A stretch of 35,890 bases of DNA from an uncultured Desulfobulbaceae bacterium. GTDB taxonomy: Bacteria; Desulfobacterota; Desulfobulbia; Desulfobulbales; BM004. The stretch is from contig CAMYJP010000002.1 of NCBI GenBank assembly GCA_947258675.1, positions 1 to 35,890 on the forward strand, in the 5' to 3' direction. How positions within the stretch are numbered: the first letter of the stretch is position 1; every line of letters starts with the position of its first letter. The notes under the pieces were generated by a model. That model was given only the letters and a program-made list of their open reading frames with translations, ran no database searches and was not told where the DNA came from. Positions 7,531-15,759 of this stretch are shown here, piece by piece. Made by a program: the position numbers and the translations under genes.

Positions 7531-9428
7531 GCGCCTGCCTTTGAATCATATTCAGGCACGATCTCCTTTAATTTAGATTTAATTTTGTCTCCCATCTGTT
7601 CTGCAGCTAAATAGGCCAATTCATCAACTTTACCATTCAAAAGCTGCATATCGCACTCAACCCCTTTCAACACCATAATTTTCTCATGATAGGTTGGCGC
7701 GATATTTTCTCCTTCAGTAATCAGCTCTTCATACAGCTTCTCTCCCGGCCGAAGACCAATATAATCAATTTTAATATCGATCTCCGGTTCAAAACCGGAA
7801 AGTCGAATCAAATCCCGGGCCATATCATCAATTTTAATAGAAGTGCCCATGTCAAGGATGAATATTTCACCACCGTTTCCCATGGCACCGGCCTGAAGAA
7901 TGAGTTGGCAGGCTTCGGGGATGGTCATAAAAAATCGTGTGACCTCCGGATGGGTAACCGTCACGGGGCCACCCTTTTGGATCTGCTTTTTAAATAAGGG
8001 CACCACGCTGCCGACGCTGCCGACGACGTTTCCGAAACGGACTATCACAAACCTTGTTTGAGACAAATCACATGCGTTTTGACCCTGTACCAGCATTTCA
8101 GAAAGCCGCTTGGAAGCGCCCATTATATTAGCCGGGCGCACGGCTTTGTCGGTTGAAACAAAAACAAATCTGGCAACATTGTGTTTGGTGGAAACGTCAA
8201 TTAAATTCTTCGTTCCCAGTATATTATTGTCAATTGCTTTCCAGGGCTGCAACTCCAGCATCGGAACGTGTTTATAGGCCGCAGCATGAAAAACAATATT
8301 TGGTCGATTTACCTCAAAAGCTTTTTCTATCTGATTTACATCCTGAATGTCGGCTAAAATAGAACCTACTTTGACATTTTTAAAACTTTGCTTCAACTCC
8401 AGCTCTATTCCATGCAAAGGGCTTTCCGCCCTTTCAAACAAAATGATTTTTTTAGGTTCAAAGCGGCAGATTTGCCTGCAAAGTTCTGATCCGATGGAAC
8501 CCCCGGCGCCGGTTACCAGCACATTTTGGTCTTTAAGGTGAGCGTCGATCTTCTCCTCCTCCAGCTTTATAATCTCACGCCCTATTAGGTCCTGGTAGGC
8601 AACCTCCCGGATGGCGTTTACCGTTACCTTTCCGTTTATCAGTTCACTCATTCCTGGAATAGTTTTAAAGTTGAGTCCGCTTTCTTTACAGATCTCAACA
8701 ATTCTTCGTATTTCTATTGAATTAGCTGAGGGAATAGCGATTAGTGCCTCATCTGCTTTAACTTTATTTGCTACTGCTCTAATATCGCTGATGCGGCTTA
8801 GCACAGGCACGCCATGTATTGTCATTCTCATTTTGCTGGGATCATCATCTAGAAATCCCACAATATTATATTGCAGTATGGAGTTATCGCGGATCTCACG
8901 ATAAATTTTTTCACCACAATTACCTGCTCCAATGATTAGAAGATTTTTTTTGGCTGTTTGTTTTCGAGTTATTAATCTCCAAAAGGCTTTAGCAAATTCT
9001 AATCCGGATTTGTTGTCACTCAGGTGGACGAAATAAATTCTAATGCTTAATCGAAACCCAGAAATAAAAAGAATTGTCAAACACCAGTCAATAATGAAAA
9101 CCGATCGTGGAAAGCCCTTGAACCTATAAGGGCTGAATAGAATAAAGCTAATTATCAGCAACGTACTGATACTTGAGGCCTTAAGGATATTTAGAAGATC
9201 AGCAATGCTGGTATATCTCCACATTCCCCGGTATAGATCAAAATAGAAGAAGCAAAAAATTTTAACCAATAGAATAAACGGCAGACTCCAGAAAAGTAGA
9301 TCTAGATGCCTTTGTGGGATCGTAAAGTCAAATCGTATCAAGTGGGCGGCAAATATCGATAGAATTAAAAGAAGTATGTCAATGCTAAATAATACATAGA
9401 TATTTTTATATAAAAATTTAAAATTCAT
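7506..9428 (-). CDS. wbpM: WbpM/FlaA1-type UDP-GlcNAc 4,6-dehydratase, membrane-bound
   Basis: About 640 aa from ATG 9428. GTG 9449 is also in frame, but GAGG abuts it with no spacing, whereas AGAAG precedes the ATG. Four N-terminal membrane helices (about residues 8-140) lead to a CoA-binding-like Rossmann domain (GAGNCG, about 167-172) and a C-terminal SDR domain with GAGGSIGSE (about 307-315). The active site reads STDKAV and MGASK, that is Ser/Thr-Met-Lys instead of Ser-Tyr-Lys, the WbpM hallmark. The family removes water from UDP-GlcNAc to give a 4-keto-6-deoxy sugar, the precursor of QuiNAc, FucNAc or bacillosamine types. The DegT aminotransferase at 12959 could act on such a ketosugar. 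The C-terminus is encoded by a palindromic element. Confidence 0.93.
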   Translation of the reverse strand: MNFKFLYKNIYVLFSIDILLLILSIFAAHLIRFDFTIPQRHLDLLFWSLPFILLVKIFCFFYFDLYRGMWRYTSIADLLNILKASSISTLLIISFILFSPYRFKGFPRSVFIIDWCLTILFISGFRLSIRIYFVHLSDNKSGLEFAKAFWRLITRKQTAKKNLLIIGAGNCGEKIYREIRDNSILQYNIVGFLDDDPSKMRMTIHGVPVLSRISDIRAVANKVKADEALIAIPSANSIEIRRIVEICKESGLNFKTIPGMSELINGKVTVNAIREVAYQDLIGREIIKLEEEKIDAHLKDQNVLVTGAGGSIGSELCRQICRFEPKKIILFERAESPLHGIELELKQSFKNVKVGSILADIQDVNQIEKAFEVNRPNIVFHAAAYKHVPMLELQPWKAIDNNILGTKNLIDVSTKHNVARFVFVSTDKAVRPANIMGASKRLSEMLVQGQNACDLSQTRFVIVRFGNVVGSVGSVVPLFKKQIQKGGPVTVTHPEVTRFFMTIPEACQLILQAGAMGNGGEIFILDMGTSIKIDDMARDLIRLSGFEPEIDIKIDYIGLRPGEKLYEELITEGENIAPTYHEKIMVLKGVECDMQLLNGKVDELAYLAAEQMGDKIKSKLKEIVPEYDSKAGAGHPPSSR

Positions 9429-9613
9429 ATCTCTTCTTTTAATTAACACCTCAAATCAGCAGCTTAGCCGGCGGTCCAAGCTTTGCTTTGTAGGTAAGTT
9501 GAGACTTTTGAATAATTGCCAATTTTGAATTATTGAAGCTTCTAACGTACTGTTTTTGTTATATCTGAATTTGGGAAAAGTGAGAAATTCAAGGGTCTCG
9601 TTGCATAAACAAC

Positions 9614-9651
9614 AGGTCGAATAATAGTAAAAAGACAGGATTATGCGACCT
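9614..9651. repeat. Inverted repeat overlapping the phosphoglycosyl transferase stop codon
   Basis: AGGTCG (9614-9619) is complementary to CGACCT (9646-9651), with inner TAAT/ATTA pairing. The TAG stop codon occupies 9650-9652, so the repeat starts inside the stop. A small GTTG/CAAC hairpin follows on the minus strand. There is no T-run directly after the stem. Confidence 0.5.
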
Positions 9652-10378
9652 ATTCTGGAGATTCAGCAATCCTATTAGAACCGGGAGGTGGATACGGTTT
9701 AAGTGAAACGGTACGCCCGGATATTTGGACCACTTGCTGATCAGCACCTAAATTCTGGAGAATTCTTTGAACCTTACGCAGAGCCAACGGGCGAGATAAA
9801 ATCGCAATTATTGTGATCCATATAATTTGTAAATCAAGAAAAATGTTACTCTTGTCAATATAGAACAATCCCAGACGACTTTTCCAAGGCCGAATGATTT
9901 GGTCATACTTAAGATCTGGATCTTGACTACCGGCTAAGATATTACCTTCATCAGAAAAAACAATTGAAGCAAAATCTGTAATTCCTGGACGCATATCGAG
10001 TAGATGACGCTCTTCTTCAGTGTAGGTATCGACACCCGATGGCACATTAGGCCGAGGGCCAACAAGGCTCATATGACCACAAAAAACATTCCACAGCTGG
10101 GAAAACTCATCAAGTTTGTGCTTGCGGATTAAATGCCCGATCCATGTGATTCGTTTGTCATCGGCGGCAGTCGAATCCACCCCGCTGTTATCGGCGTGTA
10201 CTACCATGGACCGCAATTTAACCATGTGAAATATTTTACCGTTTTTCCCGACCCGCGGGGCAATATAAAAAGGGGAAGCAAAATCCTGCAGCCAGATAAG
10301 GACGATGAATGCAAATAAAAAGGGGGACAGAATAATCAAACCTGCCAGTGAAAATAGGATATCCATTAAACGCTTCAT
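9650..10378 (-). CDS. Initiating phosphoglycosyl transferase (bacterial sugar transferase)
   Basis: 242 aa monotopic PglC-like enzyme. One N-terminal hydrophobic re-entrant helix (LMDILFSLAGLIILSPFLFAF) is followed by the catalytic domain with RVGKNGKIFHMVKLRSM, the Asp-Glu pair in KLDEFSQLWNVF, and MSLVGPRPNVP. It transfers a sugar-1-phosphate from a UDP-sugar to undecaprenyl phosphate, the first membrane step. It lacks the extra N-terminal helices of WbaP/WcaJ. ATG 10378 is taken as start; TTG 10384, immediately after the upstream TGA, is the only longer option. A 25-30 residue Pro-rich tail follows the conserved domain. It is coupled to the split transketolase genes, a partnership not required by known PGT chemistry. 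Confidence 0.92.
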   Translation of the reverse strand: MKRLMDILFSLAGLIILSPFLFAFIVLIWLQDFASPFYIAPRVGKNGKIFHMVKLRSMVVHADNSGVDSTAADDKRITWIGHLIRKHKLDEFSQLWNVFCGHMSLVGPRPNVPSGVDTYTEEERHLLDMRPGITDFASIVFSDEGNILAGSQDPDLKYDQIIRPWKSRLGLFYIDKSNIFLDLQIIWITIIAILSRPLALRKVQRILQNLGADQQVVQISGRTVSLKPYPPPGSNRIAESPE

Positions 10379-10384
10379 AGCCAA

Positions 10385-11317
10385 TCAATTTTCATTCGAC
10401 AGAAGATTTTTGATACGATTGCTGATAGAGGCAGCATCAAGGCCGTATTGTCGACGTAAATATTGTTGAGAACCGACAATACAGGAAAATCCGGCTTCCA
10501 GGCCAATGCGCAAAAAAGCATCCGGATATACCCCGTTGTCCATCAGTGTCTCGGCGACGGCTCCGCCCAACCCACCGCAAATAGTATGCTCTTCCACGGT
10601 AATAATGACGCCTGTTGTTCGGCATGTTTTCAGAATGATCTCTTGATCAAGTGGTTTAATCGTATGCATACTGACTATTTTCGCACTAATTCCGCCTTGT
10701 TCTAGCAACCTGGCAGCATCCCAGACTTCTTCAAGTATTCCGCCGGTAACGAAAATGGCACAGTCGGTGCCATCACGAAGCACGCGAGCTTTACCGATGA
10801 TGTATTGTTCGCCTGCCTCAAGAGGTATATCTTCTCCTGCTGATTTGTCCAATCGCAAAAAAAATGTGCCGGTGGTGTTCACCGCAGCCTCCGTAGCTTT
10901 CATGGTTTCCCAGTAACCACATGGTGAAACAACAGTAATGTCCGGCAAACTGCGCATAATTGCAAGATCTTCAGTCGCATGGTGTGAAACTCCCAGTGCA
11001 CCATAGCTAAACCCTCCGCCAATAGAGACCACTTTCACATTGGCCATATGGTAGCATGCATCATTTCGAATTTGCTCCAGACAACGAAGCGTTGGGAAAT
11101 TACCAATTGAATATGTGAATACGATACGGCCTTCCAATGCCAGTCCGGTGGCGAGACCAGTCATATTCTGCTCAGCGACTCCCGCATTGATGAATTGACT
11201 AGGAAATGAATCCCTGAATTCGTTAAACACCCCAAAGCCCAAATCTCCTGTGACAAGTGTAATACGTGGATTTTCTCCGGCCAAATCGTAGAGCCGTCTA
11301 ATAAAATGATCTCTCAT
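10385..11317 (-). CDS. Transketolase-like C-terminal subunit (pyrimidine-binding and C-terminal domains)
   Basis: 310 aa. It corresponds to the second half of a classical transketolase. The catalytic Glu that activates thiamine diphosphate sits in INAGVAEQNM (Glu about residue 49). SIGNFPTLRCLEQIRND and GVSHHATEDLAIMRSLP are typical of the Pyr domain, and VTVEEHT-like text (IITVEEHTICGGLGG) of the C-terminal domain. ATG 11317 overlaps the TAA of the N-terminal subunit gene as TAATG, a tight coupling expected for two chains of one complex. The pair should move a two-carbon ketol unit between sugars. Within this locus it may build an unusual or branched monosaccharide rather than serve the pentose phosphate pathway; that is inference. 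Confidence 0.93.
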   Translation of the reverse strand: MRDHFIRRLYDLAGENPRITLVTGDLGFGVFNEFRDSFPSQFINAGVAEQNMTGLATGLALEGRIVFTYSIGNFPTLRCLEQIRNDACYHMANVKVVSIGGGFSYGALGVSHHATEDLAIMRSLPDITVVSPCGYWETMKATEAAVNTTGTFFLRLDKSAGEDIPLEAGEQYIIGKARVLRDGTDCAIFVTGGILEEVWDAARLLEQGGISAKIVSMHTIKPLDQEIILKTCRTTGVIITVEEHTICGGLGGAVAETLMDNGVYPDAFLRIGLEAGFSCIVGSQQYLRRQYGLDAASISNRIKNLLSNEN

Positions 11318-12123
11318 TACGATCCTTCCAGCTCTTTCATCGCATCTTCAAACTCTTTTCCCCGTGGGCATCGATAATGCCAGAGAACGGCATTCTCCAT
11401 AAAAGAAACACCCTTTCCTTTTGTGGTGTGAGCTATAACAACACTAGGTTTTCCATGTTCGAAGGGCACCTTTGAAAATATGTCTTGAAGCTCCAGATGA
11501 TTGTGTCCATCCACTTCCCGCACAGACCAGCCAAAGCTTTGCCATTTTTCACTAAACGGTTCGAGATTTAGCGTTTCATAGGTTGTAGCTAGACTTTGAA
11601 TTTTGTTATAGTCCACTATAGCTAATAGATTATCCAGCTTATGGTGTCCAGCGAACAAAATAGCTTCCCAGTTCGATCCTTCGTCACATTCACCATCTGA
11701 GAGCAAGACGACTATTCTAAATAAGTGTTGGTCCAATTTCGCACCCAATGCCATTCCCACGCCAACATTGAGCCCATGCCCCAAACTGCCGGTAGATAAT
11801 TCAACCCCAGGGATCCCTTTGTGACTGACATGACCGGACAAATCAGATCCATTTCGATAGTGCGCTTTTAATTTTTCCAGTGGGAAAAATCCTTTCTCTG
11901 CTAAAGCGGCATATATCGCCATCCCGGCATGCCCTTTGCTCAAGAGAAAGCGGTCACGATGTGGATGTCTTGGCTCTTCTGGATATACTTTTAAGGAAAC
12001 ACCATAGAGTACGGCAATTAAATCAGCAATACTTAATGCTGAACCGACATGGGAGCACTTACCTCGATTAGCCATTATTACAACATGCTTTCTGATTTTT
12101 TTTGCTAATTCCAAAGTGTTCAT
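11317..12123 (-). CDS. Transketolase-like N-terminal subunit (ThDP-diphosphate-binding)
   Basis: 268 aa. It matches the first half of transketolase. LSKGHAGMAIYAAL carries the substrate-handling His, STGSLGHGLNVGVGMAL follows, and the ThDP/Mg motif runs SDGECDEGSNWEA (about residues 142-154) to DYNK (about 171-174). Start is ATG 12123; no good Shine-Dalgarno precedes it. It shares a TAATG junction with the C-terminal subunit and lies 26 nt after the TylF-like methyltransferase gene. Split transketolases are common in archaea and anaerobes; here both halves keep their active-site motifs, so the enzyme is probably functional. Confidence 0.93.
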   Translation of the reverse strand: MNTLELAKKIRKHVVIMANRGKCSHVGSALSIADLIAVLYGVSLKVYPEEPRHPHRDRFLLSKGHAGMAIYAALAEKGFFPLEKLKAHYRNGSDLSGHVSHKGIPGVELSTGSLGHGLNVGVGMALGAKLDQHLFRIVVLLSDGECDEGSNWEAILFAGHHKLDNLLAIVDYNKIQSLATTYETLNLEPFSEKWQSFGWSVREVDGHNHLELQDIFSKVPFEHGKPSVVIAHTTKGKGVSFMENAVLWHYRCPRGKEFEDAMKELEGS

Positions 12124-12149
12124 AGTAAATTATTTCGTTCGATTTTATA

Positions 12150-12908
12150 TCAATCTAATATTGCAAATCCAATATACGGGTCAAAATCCAAACGCTCTAT
12201 TCTCGGCATTCGACCCTTAAACATAGCCAGCATAGCACGCGTTTCTCCAGGCCATAAGGGATTGTCCAATTCGTCAAAGGCCACTATCGCCCCTTTCGGC
12301 ATTCGTGGGACAAAATGCTTTAAAGCTACCATCGTTGGTTCATAAAGATCAAAATCCATAAAAAGCAGGCTCACCAAAAGGTGCGGATGATCATCAATAA
12401 ATTTCGGTATTGTTTTAACTGCATTGCCCTTAATCAATTCTACCTTTGGTATATGCCCCAGAAATCTCGTTGTATCATGAATCGCTATGAGTTCAATCAA
12501 CTCGTCATGTGAATCAGCAAATAAATCCCCTTTTTTAACATGGTTGCTATTTTTCGAGACGTCTTCATCAGACAAGGAAGGAAATCCTTCAAATGTATCA
12601 AACCCGTAAATACGCCGAGTAAGATTGACGGGCTCCATAATTGCTGAAAATTTAACCCACGACATAATCCCAAAGCCCTGGAAAACACCACATTCAACGA
12701 TAGAACCTTTTATATGTTTAACACGCTTAAATATTTCATATAAAGATAGAAATCGGGTCATATTCTGTCGCCGAACATACTTCGGAAAATTTTCCATTTT
12801 CATTTCCCATTGACCGGGATTTCGCTCAAAACACCTTCTATTGAACTGGGCTTCTTGCTTTTCGGTTTCAGTCCTCAGACCCCCGGCTGCAGGAATTTGC
12901 TTATCCAT
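12150..12908 (-). CDS. TylF/MycF-family macrocin-type O-methyltransferase
   Basis: 252 aa SAM-dependent enzyme of the TylF family, which methylates sugar hydroxyls next to a metal-binding site. Seen: the SAM motif VECGVFQG (about 71-78), FDTFEGFP (about 103-110), the metal-ligand region LLFMDFDLYEPT (about 181-192) and FDELDNPLWPGE (about 211-222). All catalytic Asp/Glu positions look intact. ATG 12908 has GGAGA about seven bases upstream. It lies between the DegT aminotransferase and the transketolase genes, consistent with modification of one unusual sugar. The acceptor is unknown. Confidence 0.88.
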   Translation of the reverse strand: MDKQIPAAGGLRTETEKQEAQFNRRCFERNPGQWEMKMENFPKYVRRQNMTRFLSLYEIFKRVKHIKGSIVECGVFQGFGIMSWVKFSAIMEPVNLTRRIYGFDTFEGFPSLSDEDVSKNSNHVKKGDLFADSHDELIELIAIHDTTRFLGHIPKVELIKGNAVKTIPKFIDDHPHLLVSLLFMDFDLYEPTMVALKHFVPRMPKGAIVAFDELDNPLWPGETRAMLAMFKGRMPRIERLDFDPYIGFAILD

Positions 12909-12958
12909 ATGGTATCTCCGTAAAATTATTAGTGCGTTATTGAATAAACAACGAAAAT

Positions 12959-14065
12959 CTATCCTTTATAAAAACCGATTATCTTATCGCATACGTAGTC
13001 GATGTCATCGGCTGTTAAAGAATTGTTCAACGGAAGAAGCATAAAACGGGCTGTCATTTTTTCAGTGTAAGATGGTGTTGTATCGAAGCCAAGTTTTTCA
13101 AATTGGTGAACAGTGTACCCGCCCCACTGTAAAATTGTCTGAATTCCGCTCGCGTCCAAAAAAGCTATGAGTTCATCACGCTGCATGGCTTCGATTTCAT
13201 AATTCTGGTAAATATCGTATCGATTCGGATCCGACTCCGGCGGTGGGGGGAGCAACAGTTGTTCTATGGCGCTTAGCCGCTGGTGGTATTGATTTGCGAG
13301 CCTTCGCCGCTGTTCAATCAATTTATTGTAATTTTGTAATTTAATATTTAAAATAGCAGCTTGAATATTATCCAGTCTAGCATTAAAACCAAAGCAAGCC
13401 ACTTTTCCATCTTCTGACCGACCATGATCTCTAAGAGAAATAATTTTCTCGGCGATATCATCGTCGTTAGTGACAACGGCTCCACCATCTCCGAAACAAC
13501 CTAACGTTTTTGAGGGATAAAAGCTAAAGGCTCCAGCAAGACCAAAAGTTCCACCGAAACGATGTCGATATTTTGCGCCTAACGCCTGACAGGCATCCTC
13601 TATGATTATCAAATTGTGGTTTTCAGATATTTGAATAAGCGCATCCATATCTGCAATTCTGCCATTCAGCTGAACAGGCATAATTGCGCGAGTTTTTTGT
13701 GTAATAAGCTTCTCAACGGATTCTGGTGCAATCAGATGATCAGGACCACAATCGGCAAGAAGGGCCTTTGCACCCACATGATAAACTGCCGCTACGGAGG
13801 CTACAAAGGTATGTGAGGGAACAATTACCTCATCTCCCACTCCAATTCCAGCTGCTTTTAGACTCATTAAAAGAGCCATTGTCCCGTCAGCAGTGCCGAC
13901 TGCATGCTTAACACCTAAATACTCTGCTAACGAATTTTCAAAATCCCCTAAATCCTTTTGCATGATGTAAGCACCACGGCTAAGTACATCCTTAATCACA
14001 TCAAGATAATCTTCCTTGTTTTCTTCAAACAAAAACGGGTAATTAAAAAACGGTACTTCTCTCAC
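12959..14065 (-). CDS. DegT/DnrJ/EryC1/StrS sugar aminotransferase
   Basis: About 368 aa PLP enzyme of the sugar aminotransferase family; it converts a nucleotide-linked ketosugar to an aminosugar. Seen: GTADGTMALLMSL phosphate-binding segment, PSHTFVASVAAV, EDACQALGAKY with the PLP-pairing Asp, and SFYPSKTLGCFGDGGA with the Schiff-base Lys (about residue 186). The start is GTG 14065, because GGAGG lies exactly five bases upstream; the longer in-frame GTG 14077 would place that Shine-Dalgarno inside the gene. The keto precursor could come from the WbpM-type dehydratase at 7506-9428. The C-terminal QWGGYTVHQFEKLGF segment fits family members that act on 3- or 4-keto sugars, but the position is not determinable. 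Confidence 0.92.
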   Translation of the reverse strand: MREVPFFNYPFLFEENKEDYLDVIKDVLSRGAYIMQKDLGDFENSLAEYLGVKHAVGTADGTMALLMSLKAAGIGVGDEVIVPSHTFVASVAAVYHVGAKALLADCGPDHLIAPESVEKLITQKTRAIMPVQLNGRIADMDALIQISENHNLIIIEDACQALGAKYRHRFGGTFGLAGAFSFYPSKTLGCFGDGGAVVTNDDDIAEKIISLRDHGRSEDGKVACFGFNARLDNIQAAILNIKLQNYNKLIEQRRRLANQYHQRLSAIEQLLLPPPPESDPNRYDIYQNYEIEAMQRDELIAFLDASGIQTILQWGGYTVHQFEKLGFDTTPSYTEKMTARFMLLPLNNSLTADDIDYVCDKIIGFYKG

Positions 14066-14070
14066 ATACA

Positions 14071-14075
14071 CCTCC
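14071..14075 (-). promoter_or_regulatory. Ribosome binding site deciding the DegT start
   Basis: A perfect GGAGG on the minus strand, five bases before GTG 14065. It overrides the in-frame GTG codons at 14077 and 14071. Confidence 0.65.
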
Positions 14076-14097
14076 ACGAATAGAATAAATTATAAGT

Positions 14098-14871
14098 TTA
14101 TCTTAGCATTGCAGCACAGAAAATAATTTTATGTTCTGTGTCCTGTTTGTTTGATCGAAGTTTTGGAAAGTCTTTGCGAATGCTCATTTCAGCCGACAGC
14201 TCGTTTGGCATTGAAACTAATTTCCCAAATACAATTCTCTTGAAAATTTTTTTCCCTGACATGCTTTTGGGTATTAATCCAAATTGAACAGCAAATTTTT
14301 TCACTGGCCTTAGCGCTTTCTGAATGAAAGATATTTGGTTTAGAGGTGAGTCACCAAAAAATTCAGTGTGGAAATTATGAGACAAAAACAACTGATTTAA
14401 TTCTGGGATACCGTAGTATTTATAACTATAGGGGCTCGGATTAAAATCATAAAGATCTTTGTTTGCGGAAGTAATCAGCACAAATCCTTTAGGCCGAAGT
14501 ACCCGAGCACACTCTTTGACAAAAAGTTTTACGTCCGGTAGATAATAAATCGCTTCAAAGAGAATTATGACATCTTTTGAATTATTTTTATAAGGTATGT
14601 GCAGCGCGTCAAATTGCGTCAGAGGTATGCGAGTTCCATAGTGCCGCCGTGGAACTGACAATATGGAATCTGAATAATCACCCGCCTCTAACTGTTTAGA
14701 GATCGAGGACAAATAACCCAATCCCGTTCCGGACCCACAAGCTGCTTCAAGTACATCCTTTCCTCTGCAATATTGACTTGCCCAATAATATCGATTAAAA
14801 AGCCGATCAATCTGTTCTTGGGTAACTTCGTCACCGGCAATTTCTGTAACTGAAAGGAAATCCTTATCCAT
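14098..14871 (-). CDS. Class I SAM-dependent methyltransferase
   Basis: 257 aa. The Rossmann SAM motif is DVLEAACGSGTGLGYLS (about 39-55), followed by a Methyltransf_11-like core with FDALHIPYKNNSKDVIILFEAIYYLPD and ARVLRPKGFVLITSANKD. These are post-I and motif III equivalents. ATG 14871 is preceded by GGGA at suitable spacing. The target may be a sugar hydroxyl or amine of the repeat unit, since three more methyltransferases are in the locus. It is separated by 36 nt from the next methyltransferase. The C-terminal half resembles no family I can name. Confidence 0.85.
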   Translation of the reverse strand: MDKDFLSVTEIAGDEVTQEQIDRLFNRYYWASQYCRGKDVLEAACGSGTGLGYLSSISKQLEAGDYSDSILSVPRRHYGTRIPLTQFDALHIPYKNNSKDVIILFEAIYYLPDVKLFVKECARVLRPKGFVLITSANKDLYDFNPSPYSYKYYGIPELNQLFLSHNFHTEFFGDSPLNQISFIQKALRPVKKFAVQFGLIPKSMSGKKIFKRIVFGKLVSMPNELSAEMSIRKDFPKLRSNKQDTEHKIIFCAAMLR

Positions 14872-14907
14872 TTTATTCCCTAAATAACGTACAGTATCCC
14901 ATACATT

Positions 14908-15732
14908 TTATGCCTTTTTAACTGGTTGTGATAAAATTACAACCACCTGCCATGCCCACCATCTGATTCCAGGCATTTTTAAGAGCATTGAGTCGATTCC
15001 TTCCATTGCGAATAAAAGCGGTGAGAAAAGAAATGTCCTACGGAAAGGAACTGCTAAAAGCGAAAATAAATGAAAAAAATGCAATTCAACCTTTCTGAAA
15101 TATTTTCGAGCTTGCTCGAATTCCTTTTTCCGCATTATGTGTCCGACCTCCCACTCAGTTCTCAATTGTGGGGTTAGCTTTCTGTATAAATGTATACCTG
15201 GATTATGACCAAGTGCCTCATTGCAGATAATTTTACCATCTGGTCTTAGTATTCGCGCCATTTCAGAAAATGCATTATCAAGGTCAATATGATGTAAGGC
15301 TCCATATTCTGTAATAATATCAAAAGAATTGTTTTCAAAACTTGTATCTTCGGCATCTCTAACTTCATACCTTGTTACTTCGGATACTCCTTCTTTTGCA
15401 GCAAGTTGGATGCAATTCTCAATAGAAATTTCGGAGATATCTATACCAACGACTTCTTTAGCTCCATATTGAGAAATTACCCTACTGTCCTCGCCGTTTC
15501 CACAACAGTAATCGAGAACCCGTTTGTTTGAACAATTTTCTTTAAACCATGAAAGTACCATCTGGCGGCTTTTGCGTTCAACGGCATAATATTTCATGTT
15601 CGTCCAAAGTGGATTGTTTTTGATTGTGTTCTCAATATCCGAACTCCACCTGGTTGCTGTGACATGGTTGTCGCCATCAACTCTACGTAAGTTATCGTGA
15701 AATTCTTTTTCTTGCTTTTTTCTAGTATCCAT
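14908..15732 (-). CDS. Class I SAM-dependent methyltransferase
   Basis: 274 aa. The SAM-binding motif RVLDYCCGNGEDS (about 71-83) leads to VVGIDISEISIENC, RDAEDTSFENNSFDIITEYGALHHID and ARILRPDGKIICNEAL, a complete Methyltransf_11/25 core. A C-terminal hydrophobic stretch (FLFSPLLFAMEGIDSMLLKMPGIRWWAW, shown here as a region around 230-262) may contact the membrane, plausible for acting on a lipid-linked acceptor. Neighbours are a GT4 gene upstream (28 nt) and another methyltransferase downstream. Substrate unknown. Confidence 0.85.
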   Translation of the reverse strand: MDTRKKQEKEFHDNLRRVDGDNHVTATRWSSDIENTIKNNPLWTNMKYYAVERKSRQMVLSWFKENCSNKRVLDYCCGNGEDSRVISQYGAKEVVGIDISEISIENCIQLAAKEGVSEVTRYEVRDAEDTSFENNSFDIITEYGALHHIDLDNAFSEMARILRPDGKIICNEALGHNPGIHLYRKLTPQLRTEWEVGHIMRKKEFEQARKYFRKVELHFFHLFSLLAVPFRRTFLFSPLLFAMEGIDSMLLKMPGIRWWAWQVVVILSQPVKKA

Positions 15733-15759
15733 TTTTGTGAATTTGTCCTTGAATTTCCT

